From Armatimonadota bacterium (GTDB lineage Bacteria > Armatimonadota > UBA5829 > DSUL01), in assembly GCA_025998755.1 (NCBI GenBank), contig AP024674.1, positions 620,001 through 684,000 of the forward strand: DNA of 64,000 bases, read 5' to 3'. The notes below the pieces were generated by a model. It was not told where the DNA came from, searched no databases, and was given only the letters and a program-made list of their open reading frames with translations. This document shows positions 1-8,697 of the stretch, one piece after another. Within the stretch, counting starts at the first letter, position 1. The number at the start of each line of letters is the position of its first letter. The position numbers and the translations under genes are program-made.

Positions 1-470
1 TCGCCGGCGAACAGGCCGTCGCCGTTCGGTGTGGCGTCCCAGCTGATCTTGAGCGGGGTGACCCCCTGAGCCACCAGGCTCAGAGGCCCGACGCCGTTGT
101 TCTCATACTGCCCGAACTGCAGCACCGGTCCTACCGTCTTGATGAGCGCAGTGTTCAGGTTGACGGTGATCCTCCCGATGCTGTCCGCGGGGAGCACAAA
201 GTTCTTGGCGTTGACCCGGTACCAGTAGAAGTAGTCGCCCGGGGCTCCGGCCGCCGTTGCGACGGCGTAGCTGACACCGGCCGTGAAGATGGTGTTGTTG
301 AAGTTGTCCAGTCCCAGCACCACCTGCTCCGGACTGAACATCAGAGCGGCGAAGTCCGCCGCCGTGAACCCGGCCGGAAGTGAGTTGGTCGTCACCTGAC
401 CGGTTGCGGACACGGCCAAAAGCACCGCGGCCACCGCCGACAGCGCAGCGATTCTGAACCCGGTCTTCAT
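1..470 (-). CDS. Secreted protein, paralog of the neighbouring PEP-CTERM protein (C-terminus outside window)
   Basis: The frame is open from the window edge to an ATG at 470-468, preceded by a good ribosome site (GGAGGGAA). The first 24 or so residues form a signal peptide. Conserved blocks shared with the next gene are NSLPAG, VLGLDNFNNT, KTVGPVLQFGQYEN and SWDATPNGDGLFAGE, so the two genes are a tandem duplication. The end that would carry a PEP-CTERM sorting tail lies beyond position 1 and cannot be seen. Family knowledge: such proteins are exported and sorted by an exosortase, often to the outer surface or exopolysaccharide. The molecular role is unknown. Confidence 0.85.
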   Translation of the reverse strand, partial: MKTGFRIAALSAVAAVLLAVSATGQVTTNSLPAGFTAADFAALMFSPEQVVLGLDNFNNTIFTAGVSYAVATAAGAPGDYFYWYRVNAKNFVLPADSIGRITVNLNTALIKTVGPVLQFGQYENNGVGPLSLVAQGVTPLKISWDATPNGDGLFAG

Positions 471-612
471 AAGCGTTCCCTCCATCCCTTACAGATCTTC
501 AACCGGCGCATCGTTGCCGCCCGGAGCGGAAACACCGCCGGAGGGATCAGTCGCACAGGATCCGTCACGCTTGCAGGATATCCTCTCTACAGAGGCTTTC
601 CCACGTACGCCG

Positions 613-641
613 ACTGTATCTCTTCAGACCACGAATTTCAA
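613..641 (-). promoter_or_regulatory. Sigma-70-like promoter for the gene at 1-470
   Basis: Read on the minus strand there is TTGAAA (641-636), a 17-base spacer and TACAGT (618-613). Transcription would start near 606, leaving a leader of about 135 bases before the ATG at 470. The leader has short inverted repeats but matches no riboswitch class I know. Confidence 0.5.
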
Positions 642-693
642 GGGGGTGGGGCAATAATCAGGTATAAATACCTGCGTTTGTGCAGGGCAAAAA

Positions 694-717
694 GCCTCCG
701 GCCTTCAGGCCGGAGGC
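694..717 (-). terminator. Intrinsic terminator of the PEP-CTERM gene
   Basis: A perfect 10-bp stem (694-703 with 708-717, TTCA loop on the plus strand) is followed on the minus strand by TTTTT. It lies about 57 bases after the stop of the gene at 775-1419. With the promoter above, it accounts for the 471-774 gap between the two paralogs. Confidence 0.85.
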
Positions 718-774
718 TCTGGATTCTCAAGGCAGGCTGCCTGCAAGAGGAGGCAGACTGCACTGGATCAGGAG

Positions 775-1419
775 TTACGCCCTGCGGCGCAAACCTGCGA
801 TCGCGGTCAGTCCCAGACCGGCGAGAACCATCGAGACGGGCTCGGGGGCGGGAGCTACCACGCGAGCGGTACCAACGCCACCGTCAATCAGCTGCATCGA
901 GACAGGAACACCGCCCGGATATGTGCTGACCAGCCACAGGTAAGTGGTCTCTCCGGCGAACAGGCCGTCGCCGTTCGGGGTTGCGTCCCACGACAGCTTC
1001 ACCGGGGTGATGGGGCCGGCCACCAGACTGTTGGGGCCTACTCCACCGTTCTCATACTGCCCGAACTGCAGCACGGGTCCCACCGTCTTGACCAGCGACG
1101 TGTCAAAGTTCACCGTCACCCGGCCGATGCTGTCGCCGGGCAGCGCGAACGACAGAGCCTGCACTTTATAGAAGTAGGCATAGTCGCCCGGACTTGCGGC
1201 GATCGAACCGATTGCATAGCTCACGCTGGCGGTGAACTTGGTGTTGTTGAAGTTGTCCAGACCCAGAACCGTCTGGCTTGGACTCCAGACCAACCCTGCA
1301 AACTCCGCCGGGGTCATCCCGGAGGGCAGAGAGTTGGTCAGGATCTGCGCTCCTGCCGGAACGGCCATCACGACCGCCGCCAGGAGGGCCAGAACCTTTC
1401 CTGCTGCTCGTACTCTCAT
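775..1419 (-). CDS. PEP-CTERM sorting-domain protein
   Basis: The protein has 214 residues. Residues 1-24 form a signal peptide ending AGA. The C-terminus is a canonical PEP-CTERM tail: PEP at 192-194, a hydrophobic segment, then RRR before the last Ala. Known for the family: an exosortase recognises this tail in the membrane and cleaves the protein for surface or matrix delivery. The body (about residues 25-190) resembles no enzyme I recognise and is clearly homologous to the gene at 1-470. The ATG has a strong ribosome site (AAGGAGAGG). No exosortase gene is in this window. Confidence 0.88.
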   Translation of the reverse strand: MRVRAAGKVLALLAAVVMAVPAGAQILTNSLPSGMTPAEFAGLVWSPSQTVLGLDNFNNTKFTASVSYAIGSIAASPGDYAYFYKVQALSFALPGDSIGRVTVNFDTSLVKTVGPVLQFGQYENGGVGPNSLVAGPITPVKLSWDATPNGDGLFAGETTYLWLVSTYPGGVPVSMQLIDGGVGTARVVAPAPEPVSMVLAGLGLTAIAGLRRRA

Positions 1420-1558
1420 GCGGATACCTCTCCTTAGCCTATCAGTCCGTCGTCAGCTATCGCACCGCGAGCGCGCTCTGCTCCTTAGTCTGCTCCTTAG
1501 GTGGAGTGCTGCGCGCCCGTCAGTCTCGTGAAGGGAACCTTTGACCGGAGGTGCCCCC

Positions 1559-1580
1559 TCCGGCGCCCCTCTGCGCCGGA
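1559..1580. repeat. Inverted repeat in the leader of the PEP-CTERM gene
   Basis: An 8-bp perfect stem (1559-1566 with 1573-1580, 6-base loop) lies in the 334-base gap 1420-1753. There is no T-run, so it is probably a leader structure rather than a terminator. The rest of the gap holds only the promoter at 1650-1678 and a short imperfect repeat of ctaaggagcag near 1420-1500. Confidence 0.45.
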
Positions 1581-1649
1581 CAGCTGGCCTTGGGAGGCCG
1601 AAAGCGCTCCCCACTCTTCCATTCACAGGTCACAGGCTACCCGAATCTT

Positions 1650-1678
1650 AGTCTACCAGTGGCGAGGTCTTTTTGCAA
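1650..1678 (-). promoter_or_regulatory. Sigma-70-like promoter for the PEP-CTERM gene
   Basis: On the minus strand: TTGCAA (1678-1673), a 17-base spacer, then TAGACT (1655-1650) preceded by TGG, which forms an extended -10. The predicted leader to the ATG at 1419 is about 220 bases. Confidence 0.5.
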
Positions 1679-1753
1679 CTCATTTTCGAGAAATCAGGTA
1701 TTATTACCGTGCCCGGTCACACAAGCCAAGTACCCCCGGCGGGAAATAACCTG

Positions 1754-2512
1754 TCAATCGTATTTCTCGACGTGAATCCTCTCCGCCGGCGCCCCGATCT
1801 CTTTCAGATACGCCACGGTCGTATCCACCATCTGTGGAGGACCGCACACGTAATAGAGTGCATCCGCCACCGCCTCGGTGGGGATGCACTCTTGCAGCAT
1901 CTGCTTGCTGATGCGGCCCCGGAAGCCATGCCACTCATGACCGTTCACCCGCGTGAGCGTGTGCATCACCCGCAGAGTCTTCAGCTCCTCGTGCAATCCT
2001 TCCAGTTCGTCCCGGTAGATCACGTGATCCCACGTCTTGGAGCTGTAAAGCAGGGTCAGTTCGATGTCCAGATTCAGGTCGCGCGCGTAGCGCACCATGC
2101 ACATCAGCGGAACCACTCCGCTGCCGGCTCCCACCAGCACCAGGCGGTTGCCCATTCCCTGCTTGAAGATAAACTTCCCATATGGCCCCATCATCTGCAG
2201 GGGCATCCCTTCCCATGCGTGGTCGCAGAGATATCGTGACAGACGTCCCTCGTCCATCTTGCGGATGGTGACGTCCACATAGCCCTTGCGCGTTGGCGGA
2301 TTAGCGATGGAGTAGGCGCGGCGGATGCGACGATCTCCCGGAATGTCGCAGGCGATGGTCACGAACTGCCCGGGATCGAAATCGAACGATTCCGGCACCG
2401 GTCCCAGCCGGAAAGTCTTCACTTCCGGGGTCTCTCGGATGATCTTCTGTATGGTCACGTCGAACGATTGAGGCATCGCCAGTTCGGAAGGGTCCCCCTT
2501 TAGTCTGTCCAC
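1754..2512 (-). CDS. FAD/NAD(P)-binding ferredoxin reductase-family oxidoreductase
   Basis: The 252-residue protein has the two-domain layout of ferredoxin-NADP reductases. An FAD-binding barrel carries an R-x-Y-S motif (RAYSIANP). The NAD(P) half has a glycine-rich GAGSGVVPL segment and the C-terminal CGPP. No iron-sulfur or FMN domain is attached. It moves electrons between NAD(P)H and a small carrier or cofactor. It directly follows metH in the same direction. MetH needs a reductive system to rescue oxidised cob(II)alamin, so a role as MetH-reactivating reductase is a reasonable inference, not shown. The first start is GTG at 2512; an ATG at 2476 is an alternative. Confidence 0.8.
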   Translation of the reverse strand: MDRLKGDPSELAMPQSFDVTIQKIIRETPEVKTFRLGPVPESFDFDPGQFVTIACDIPGDRRIRRAYSIANPPTRKGYVDVTIRKMDEGRLSRYLCDHAWEGMPLQMMGPYGKFIFKQGMGNRLVLVGAGSGVVPLMCMVRYARDLNLDIELTLLYSSKTWDHVIYRDELEGLHEELKTLRVMHTLTRVNGHEWHGFRGRISKQMLQECIPTEAVADALYYVCGPPQMVDTTVAYLKEIGAPAERIHVEKYD

Positions 2513-2587
2513 TCCGGTGCGCCTGGCGGAGCGGAATGTAGACTTATTGTAGCGAAATAGTCAGATATACGCCACCCTCTCCGCTGG

Positions 2588-5500
2588 TCAGGGAGAGAAG
2601 TAATGGCCGTCCGGATGGTGAAACACCAGCGCGGAGACGGAGGACTCGGGCTGCATCATGTATCCTTCCGTCAGAACCACCCCGATCTTCCCTTCGGGCC
2701 TCAAGATGCGGAAGAGATCCGCCTGGTGCTCGAGCTGCGGGCAAGCCGGATAGCCGAAACTCAAGCGGATGCCCCGGTAACGCGTCTTGAACAGATCCGC
2801 TTGAGTGAATTCGGGCGGATCCGGGAAACCCCAGTCCGCTCTCATCCGCCGATGCACCCATTCCGCAGTGGCCTCCGCCAGCTCGATGGCCACGGAAGAC
2901 AGGATATGCGAGTCCAGCAGCCGCCCCTCTTCCTTCCAGCGCGCCGCCACCGGCGCCGGATCCGGTCCGGCTGTGGTCACGAACAGTCCCAGGTGGTCCG
3001 CTCCCTGCTCTCTTGGCCGCAGCCAATCCGCAGCGCAGGCGAACGGCTCCTTCTTCTGGCGCGGAAACTGCCAGCGCACCAACTCTTCCCCCGTCCGGGG
3101 ATCGAGTATGACAATGAAGTCTCCCTCGCCATATGCCCGCAGCCACCGCCACAGCGCCCGAGGACGAAGGATCCCCATCCGGGCCGCCTCCTGAATGACC
3201 GCCTCAACCTGGGCCTTCAGTTCCTGCGCCCGAGTATTCTCCGGGTCCTCGAGCGCGCGTGCTGTGTTTTTGAGGCCAAGATACTTGCCGAAGAGCATAA
3301 CGCGGTTCAGCAGAGGAAGCACCTCGTCCAGAGGAATGCCGTGCTGCAGATGCTCGTCCAGATCCGGCGGTTCCGGCACGTCCACTTCGCGCCATCGCCC
3401 GGTGGGCGTTGCGGGTGTTTCTTCTGTATCGGTGACCTCCTCGGAGCCGGTCCGGGCGCGCTGGAGGTCCCGCTCGAGCTCCGCAAGCAGCGCTGGACGC
3501 TCCGCCTCGTCCATCAACCGGTTGGCGATCTGCAGCCCATGCATCGCCTCTCCCGCATAGAATACAGGCCCGGCGTAGTTCGGGGCGATCTTCGTCAGGG
3601 TGAAGTTCTTCGTTAGCGCCGCTCCGCCCACCAGAAGCGGGACGTTAATTCCAGCGTCGCGCAGGTCTTCCGCGGTGACCACCATTTGCTGAGCGCTTCT
3701 CACCAGCAATCCCGAAAGCCCGATGAAATCCGGGTTGTGCTGCCGCGCGGCCTCGATCAGCGTTTCCGGCGGCACTTTGATGCCCAGATTGATGACCTCG
3801 TAGCCGTTGTTGGACAGGATCATGTCCACCAGGTTCTTGCCGATGTCGTGAACATCTCCCTTGACAGTGGCGAGAAGCATCTTCCCCTTGGACGCCGCCG
3901 CAGCGCCCGGTTCCATGAAGCGGCGCAGATAATCCACCGCGAATTTCATGGCCTCGGCGGACTCCAGAACTTCGGCCACGATCATCCGGTTATCCGCGAA
4001 CAGTTTGCCTACCTCATCCATCCCCTTCATCAGCGGGCCGTTGATGATCTCCATCGGGGACATCCGCGTCAAAAGCTCGTCCAGGTCCGCTTGCAGTCCG
4101 GTGCGCCGACCGTCCAGCACAGCGCGGGCCACCCGCTCCTCGGCAGGCAGGCTGGCAAGCTCGTCCTCCCGCTGTGTCACGCGGGCTTCCCTGAAAAACG
4201 CGGCAAACGCGGCCACGGCATCGGGCGTTCGCTCGTAGATCAGATCCAGCGACAGACGGATCTCATCTTCGCTGAGCTGGGCGTAGCGTTTCAGGCCGGC
4301 CGTGTTCACGATGGCCATATCCAATCCGGCTTCCACATTCTCGTGCAGGAAGACCGAGTTCAGAACCTCTCGGCCGGCCGGCGGCAGCCCGAAGCTCACG
4401 TTAGAGATCCCCAGCACCGTGAACGTTCCCGGGAAAAGCTCTTTCAGAGCTCGGACGCCCTCTACGGTCGCCTTGGCGGCTCCGCGGTAGTTGGGGTCGC
4501 CCGTTCCCGCCGGGAACACCAACGGGTCGAAGATGATCTCTCCCGGGTCTATGTCGTATTTCTCCGTCAGCAGATGGTAGGCGCGGCGGGCGATCTCCAC
4601 CTTTCGCTCCAGCGTGACGGCCATCCCTGCTTCGCGGTCCTCGTCTATCAACCCCACCACCAGAGCCGCCCCGTAGAGCCGCGCCATGGGGCAGACCTGC
4701 TCGAACCTTTTCTCACCCTCCTCCAGGTTGATGGAGTTGATGACAGGCTTCCCGCCGATCCTCTGCAGCGCCGCAAGGATGACCTCCGGGTCCGTGGAGT
4801 CTATCATCACCGGCACCCGGACCTTGCGCAGGAGGGGATTCAGGACCATCAGCATATCGTGCTTCTCGTCCCGGTCGGGGTCGGCGGTGCATACGTCCAC
4901 CACGTGGGCACCCCGCGACACTTGCTCCTTGCCGATCTCCGCCGCCGCCTCGTACTCTCCCTCCGCGATGAGCTGACGGAACTTGCGGCTGCCGATGACG
5001 TTGGTGCGTTCCCCCACGAAGATGGGTCGCGTGATGTCGTCCAACAGCAGCGGCTCAGCTCCGGCAAGTGCGGCGCGCACGGCTCTGGGCGCGGGTGTTC
5101 TGGGAGAGTATTCCGCCGCCACGTCGGCGATGGCCCTGATATGCTCTGGCGTGGTTCCGCAGCACCCGCCGGCCAGGTTCAGGAAACCGTGCGACGCCAA
5201 GCGCCGGAATGCGGCCCGGAAGTCCTCGGGCCCCTGGTCATACTTGCCTTCGGTATTCGGCAGTCCGGCGTTCGGAACGCAGGCGACGGGCAGGTGACAC
5301 ACGGACGACAGCGTCCGGATGTGGTCCGTCATCAGGTCCGGTCCGGTGGCGCAGTTCATTCCGATGTAAAGCAGCTCCTGGCCCGCGAGGGTGTAGTAAA
5401 GGGCCTCGATGTTCTGGCCGGCCAGCATTGTGCCGTTCATCTCGATGGTGACTGAAACGGCGATTGGTGCGTCCCTGCCGGCCTCCTTCCGCGCAAGGTC

Positions 5501-6031
5501 CAGACCGATCAGCGCCGCCTTCACATTCACAGTGTCCTGCTGCGTCTCCAGCAGCAGATAGTCCGCCCCGCCCAGAAGCAACCCCAAGGCCTGCTGCCGG
5601 TAGCATTCCACCAGTTCGTCGAAAGTGACCCCGCCGGTCACCGTGATGGCGCGGTTGGTCGGTCCGATGGATCCGGCCACCCATATGGTGTGGTCGGGCC
5701 CGGCAGATTCGATGGCTGTCCGGGCGATCTCTGCTGCGCGACGGTTCACCTCCACCGTCTCGCCTTCCAGACCGTATTCCGCCAGCACAAGGGGCGAGCC
5801 GTTGAAGCTGTTGGTCTCGATGATGCGGGCGCCGGCTTCGATGAACGAGCGATGAACCTGCTCCACAAGATGCGGGGCGAACAGGTTGAGCGATTCATTG
5901 CAGCCGAAGCGCCCCTCGCCTCCGAAATCCCGTGCGGACGGGGCGAGGGCTTCCAGCGAGGTGCCCATAGCTCCATCCAGAACCAGGATGGAGCGGGCAA
6001 GTTGTTCTTTCAGTTCGGTGATTGCGTCCAG
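2588..6031 (-). CDS. metH: Cobalamin-dependent methionine synthase
   Basis: This enzyme transfers the methyl group of 5-methyl-tetrahydrofolate through cobalamin to homocysteine. All four modules are present. Numbering from the first ATG (5968): a homocysteine domain with zinc cysteines (Cys206 in GMNCATGP, Cys269/270 in GGCCGTT), a pterin domain (about 315-560), a cobalamin cap and base-binding domain with DVHDIGKN (His707), and a C-terminal AdoMet activation domain ending with RLSFGYPACP. The conserved LDGAMGT motif starts before that ATG, so translation must begin upstream. A CTG at 6031-6029 gives an N-terminus beginning LDAITELKEQLA and has a GGGAG about 10 bases before it. The exact start is uncertain; the identity is not. 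Confidence 0.93.
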   Translation of the reverse strand: MDAITELKEQLARSILVLDGAMGTSLEALAPSARDFGGEGRFGCNESLNLFAPHLVEQVHRSFIEAGARIIETNSFNGSPLVLAEYGLEGETVEVNRRAAEIARTAIESAGPDHTIWVAGSIGPTNRAITVTGGVTFDELVECYRQQALGLLLGGADYLLLETQQDTVNVKAALIGLDLARKEAGRDAPIAVSVTIEMNGTMLAGQNIEALYYTLAGQELLYIGMNCATGPDLMTDHIRTLSSVCHLPVACVPNAGLPNTEGKYDQGPEDFRAAFRRLASHGFLNLAGGCCGTTPEHIRAIADVAAEYSPRTPAPRAVRAALAGAEPLLLDDITRPIFVGERTNVIGSRKFRQLIAEGEYEAAAEIGKEQVSRGAHVVDVCTADPDRDEKHDMLMVLNPLLRKVRVPVMIDSTDPEVILAALQRIGGKPVINSINLEEGEKRFEQVCPMARLYGAALVVGLIDEDREAGMAVTLERKVEIARRAYHLLTEKYDIDPGEIIFDPLVFPAGTGDPNYRGAAKATVEGVRALKELFPGTFTVLGISNVSFGLPPAGREVLNSVFLHENVEAGLDMAIVNTAGLKRYAQLSEDEIRLSLDLIYERTPDAVAAFAAFFREARVTQREDELASLPAEERVARAVLDGRRTGLQADLDELLTRMSPMEIINGPLMKGMDEVGKLFADNRMIVAEVLESAEAMKFAVDYLRRFMEPGAAAASKGKMLLATVKGDVHDIGKNLVDMILSNNGYEVINLGIKVPPETLIEAARQHNPDFIGLSGLLVRSAQQMVVTAEDLRDAGINVPLLVGGAALTKNFTLTKIAPNYAGPVFYAGEAMHGLQIANRLMDEAERPALLAELERDLQRARTGSEEVTDTEETPATPTGRWREVDVPEPPDLDEHLQHGIPLDEVLPLLNRVMLFGKYLGLKNTARALEDPENTRAQELKAQVEAVIQEAARMGILRPRALWRWLRAYGEGDFIVILDPRTGEELVRWQFPRQKKEPFACAADWLRPREQGADHLGLFVTTAGPDPAPVAARWKEEGRLLDSHILSSVAIELAEATAEWVHRRMRADWGFPDPPEFTQADLFKTRYRGIRLSFGYPACPQLEHQADLFRILRPEGKIGVVLTEGYMMQPESSVSALVFHHPDGHYFSP

Positions 6032-6088
6032 TGCGTTCCTGTCTCCCGATCTTCCCTCACAGGGACGCAGTCCGGTGGGGGTATTGTC

Positions 6089-7912
6089 TCAGCGGAGCGC
6101 CTGCATCACCGCTTCCGCCGTCGCATGGTTGCCGAACGGCGGCATCAGATAGGCTCCCTGAGTTACCTCCTTTGCCTTTGCAAGGAAGTTCTGCGCCGTC
6201 TCGATGCCGTATCTGCGGGCGTCCTCTTCTGCCAGTCCGGCGATGGTCCGCCGGATGTCCTCTGGAATGGAGATGCCCGGTACTTCATTCTGCATGAACT
6301 CCGCGTGACGCGAGCTCCGGAGGGGGAGGATGCCCACCAGAAGCGGCAACCCGTATCGTCCCACGTCCCGGACCGCCACCTCCAGAGTGCGCTCATCGAA
6401 AATGGGCTGCGTATAGACGCACTGAGCTCCCTCCGCCACCTTCCGCGCCAGCCGCTCCCGCTCCAGCTCCTGATCCGGCGCAAGAGGATTGTATGCCACC
6501 GCGATCAGGAAATGTGTCTTCTCTACGATAGTGTTGCCACCGAGATCCTGCCCCTGGTTGAACAGGTTCAGGATCCGCACCAGGCCGATGGAATCCACAT
6601 CGAAGACGGAACTGGCTGTGGGATAGTCTCCGATCTGCGCCGGATCGCCCGTGATGGCCAGAATGTTTCGCAGTCCCAGCGCGTGGCACCCCAGAAGGTC
6701 CGCCTGGATGGCCAGCAGATTCCGGTCGCGGCAGCAAAAATGCATCATTACATCAATCCCCACCCGTTCCTGGATGAGGTGGGAGACGGCCATCGGGTTC
6801 ATTCGCAGCCGCGCGCGGGCGCCATCAGAGATATCGATGCAGTCCGCCCCGGCGTTCTTCAGACTCTGCGCTCCCAGCAGAACCTTGGAGATGTCCGCAC
6901 CCCGTGGCAGGTCCAGTTCCACGGTCACCACGTATTTCAGCCCCAGCTTCTTCGCAAGGCTGGAGCGCTCATCGATCTCAATCTCTTCGCGGGTCGCCTC
7001 GCGCGGAGCTTCCCGGACCGGGGTCACAGAAGCGCCTGCGGGCTTCATCCCCTGCACGGCCTCCGCCACCGCGCGGATGTGCGCCGGAGTTGTTCCGCAA
7101 CAGCCACCAATGATGACAGCTCCGGCCTCCGCCAGCAGACGCCCATAGTGGCCGAAATAGGCGGGCGTCAGGTCATAGTGAATCCGGCCTCCCACCAACT
7201 GCGGCAGGCCGGCGGTGGGCATCGCGCAGATCTTCAAACCGTCCACCGATGCCATCTGGCGCACGATGCCCAGCATCCTCTGAGGTCCCACCGTGCAGTT
7301 GGAGCCGGCCACATCCACACCAAGCTCCCGCAACCGCCCGGCCACCCGGGCTGGCAGCCCTTCCTCCAGGGTCTCACCGTCCTCGATAAAGGTCTTGTGG
7401 GCGATTACCGGGATGCCCGGCGCAATTTCGCGGACCGCCTGAATGGCGAGCTCCAGCTCGTTCATATCCGCGAACGTCTCCAGCAGGAAGACGTCCACGC
7501 CTTCGTCTGCCAGAGCCCAGATCTGTTCCCTCAGCGAGGCGTCCGCGTCTTTACGGGTGATGCGGCCGATGGGTGCAAGCGGCTTTCCCGCAGGTCCAAC
7601 GGCTCCGGCGACCAGAGCTTTGCCGTCTGCGGCCTCGCGGGCCAGCCGGACAGCCGCGCGGTTGATATCCTCGACACGGTCCTCCAGCCCGAACTGCGAA
7701 AGCTTGAAGCGGTTAGCGCCGTAGGTGTTGGTCTCAATGAGCTCCGCTCCGGCGGCGATATACTCCCGGTGGATGGCCAGGACGTCGTCCGGGTGGGTCA
7801 GACAGGCGTAGTCATAGGAGTGCTCAAAAGTGATGCCCCGCTCCGAAAGGAGCGTGCCCATGGCTCCATCGGCAACCAGAATACGGTTTTGCAGACTCTC
7901 CAGAAAGTTCAT
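6089..7912 (-). CDS. Fused homocysteine S-methyltransferase / methylenetetrahydrofolate reductase
   Basis: The 607-residue protein has two parts. The N-terminal 300 residues are a homocysteine methyltransferase domain with zinc ligands in GSNCTVGP and GGCCGTT. The C-terminal half is a MetF-type TIM barrel (5,10-methylene-THF to 5-methyl-THF, flavin-dependent) with the typical GDPAQIGDYP block. This is the architecture of Bacillus YitJ. The ATG at 7912 is chosen because the conserved ILVADGAMGT begins a few residues later; an upstream in-frame ATG would add 27 unconserved residues. It lies 57 bases upstream of metH and supplies its methyl donor, so the two probably form one transcription unit. 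Confidence 0.92.
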   Translation of the reverse strand: MNFLESLQNRILVADGAMGTLLSERGITFEHSYDYACLTHPDDVLAIHREYIAAGAELIETNTYGANRFKLSQFGLEDRVEDINRAAVRLAREAADGKALVAGAVGPAGKPLAPIGRITRKDADASLREQIWALADEGVDVFLLETFADMNELELAIQAVREIAPGIPVIAHKTFIEDGETLEEGLPARVAGRLRELGVDVAGSNCTVGPQRMLGIVRQMASVDGLKICAMPTAGLPQLVGGRIHYDLTPAYFGHYGRLLAEAGAVIIGGCCGTTPAHIRAVAEAVQGMKPAGASVTPVREAPREATREEIEIDERSSLAKKLGLKYVVTVELDLPRGADISKVLLGAQSLKNAGADCIDISDGARARLRMNPMAVSHLIQERVGIDVMMHFCCRDRNLLAIQADLLGCHALGLRNILAITGDPAQIGDYPTASSVFDVDSIGLVRILNLFNQGQDLGGNTIVEKTHFLIAVAYNPLAPDQELERERLARKVAEGAQCVYTQPIFDERTLEVAVRDVGRYGLPLLVGILPLRSSRHAEFMQNEVPGISIPEDIRRTIAGLAEEDARRYGIETAQNFLAKAKEVTQGAYLMPPFGNHATAEAVMQALR

Positions 7913-8031
7913 GGGCGGTGGCGAGCCGGCCTGTAGTCTACGGAGGACCGGCCCTTCACAATCCGTATATCCGATTGCGCGATATGCTCGCAATCACGCC
8001 GAGGGGAAGTTCCGCGAAAGGGCAGTTGCCA

Positions 8032-8061
8032 TAACGGCGGGCACCACCGGGCCCGCCGTTA
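8032..8061 (-). terminator. Strong hairpin after the small basic-protein gene
   Basis: Positions 8032-8042 pair perfectly with 8051-8061 (11 bp, 8-base loop). It sits just after the stop of the minus-strand gene at 8077-8397. There is no good T-run, so termination may be weak or factor-assisted. No SAM or cobalamin riboswitch is visible between here and the fused metF start. Confidence 0.45.
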
Positions 8062-8076
8062 CGGAGAAGGGAAACC

Positions 8077-8397
8077 TCAGGCCTGTCTCCTGCGCCGGCC
8101 CCCGCGCCGCGTGGTCCGCAGGGTGACCTTCGCCGCCTCGTCCCTGTAGACGTCCAGCTGAAGCTTGCGCAGATGGGTTTCGACCTCTTCCCACTTCTTC
8201 GGTGATACTCCATCCGCATCGAGAAGCTTCTTTACCGCCTCCAGCGTCCTGCGCACATTTCCCGCCACTGAATTCACATAAGCATTGATCTTGGTGGAAG
8301 GAGTCGCTTTTTTCTTCTTGATCTCCCTGGCTTTTTGAATGAACTCGCTCAGTTCTGTTGCACTCAGCTGTTCCAGATCGGCAGGATTGATTGGCAC
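8077..8397 (-). CDS. Small basic protein of unknown function
   Basis: The protein has 106 residues and starts at GTG with a strong ribosome site (AAGGAG, 8-base spacing). Residues 1-75 look all-helical, with a lysine cluster (KKKK) near residue 28. The last 15 residues are very arginine-rich (RRGGRRRR). The shape would suit nucleic-acid binding, but I recognise no family and assign no function. It is separated from the met genes by the hairpin above and faces away from the ammonium transporter. Confidence 0.7.
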   Translation of the reverse strand: MPINPADLEQLSATELSEFIQKAREIKKKKATPSTKINAYVNSVAGNVRRTLEAVKKLLDADGVSPKKWEEVETHLRKLQLDVYRDEAAKVTLRTTRRGGRRRRQA

Positions 8398-8530
8398 AAT
8401 CGTATCTCCTTCGAATAATGTGATTGTGTTTTCCAGCCTCCTGAATCTCTGTCTTTAGGCGACAGTGCTCCGTGCATCATTATGACCGCACCTTCACTGA
8501 ACCGCATCACCTTCGCGCCGTCTTTTGGAT

Positions 8531-8559
8531 TTGCTTTCCATCCCGCCTGGAAATAGAAT
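8531..8559 (+). promoter_or_regulatory. Promoter for the ammonium transporter gene
   Basis: TTGCTT (8531-8536), a 17-base spacer, then TAGAAT (8554-8559). It lies in the 300-base divergent gap 8398-8697, about 140 bases before the transporter start. I found no sigma-54 site and nothing else recognisable in the gap. Confidence 0.45.
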
Positions 8560-8697
8560 CTTAACATCGCGGTCACAGAGGTGAAAACGCGCTGGGAGAT
8601 TATGAAAACAGCCCGCGCGCTTCTTCGCCAGGCCGCCGCATTAGGCGGAGGCGCCGTGCGTGGCGATATCAACCTTCAGGAGCGCAAGAGAACGGCG

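Noticed and set aside
471-1753. c-di-GMP riboswitch upstream of the PEP-CTERM genes
   Set aside because: A phrase resembling GCCTCCGGCC occurs, but it is the perfect stem of the terminator; the other conserved GEMM elements are missing.
3686-7936. Long open frames on the plus strand opposite metH and the metF fusion (up to 748 codons)
   Set aside because: They are antisense to clearly conserved enzymes, have no family features or ribosome sites, and follow from high GC codon bias.
7913-8076. SAM or cobalamin riboswitch ahead of the methionine genes
   Set aside because: Only a hairpin belonging to the preceding gene is present and none of the conserved motifs is seen.
8520-8570. Sigma-54 promoter for amtB
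   Set aside because: GG and GC elements lack the required 10-base spacing; the sigma-70-like pair fits better.
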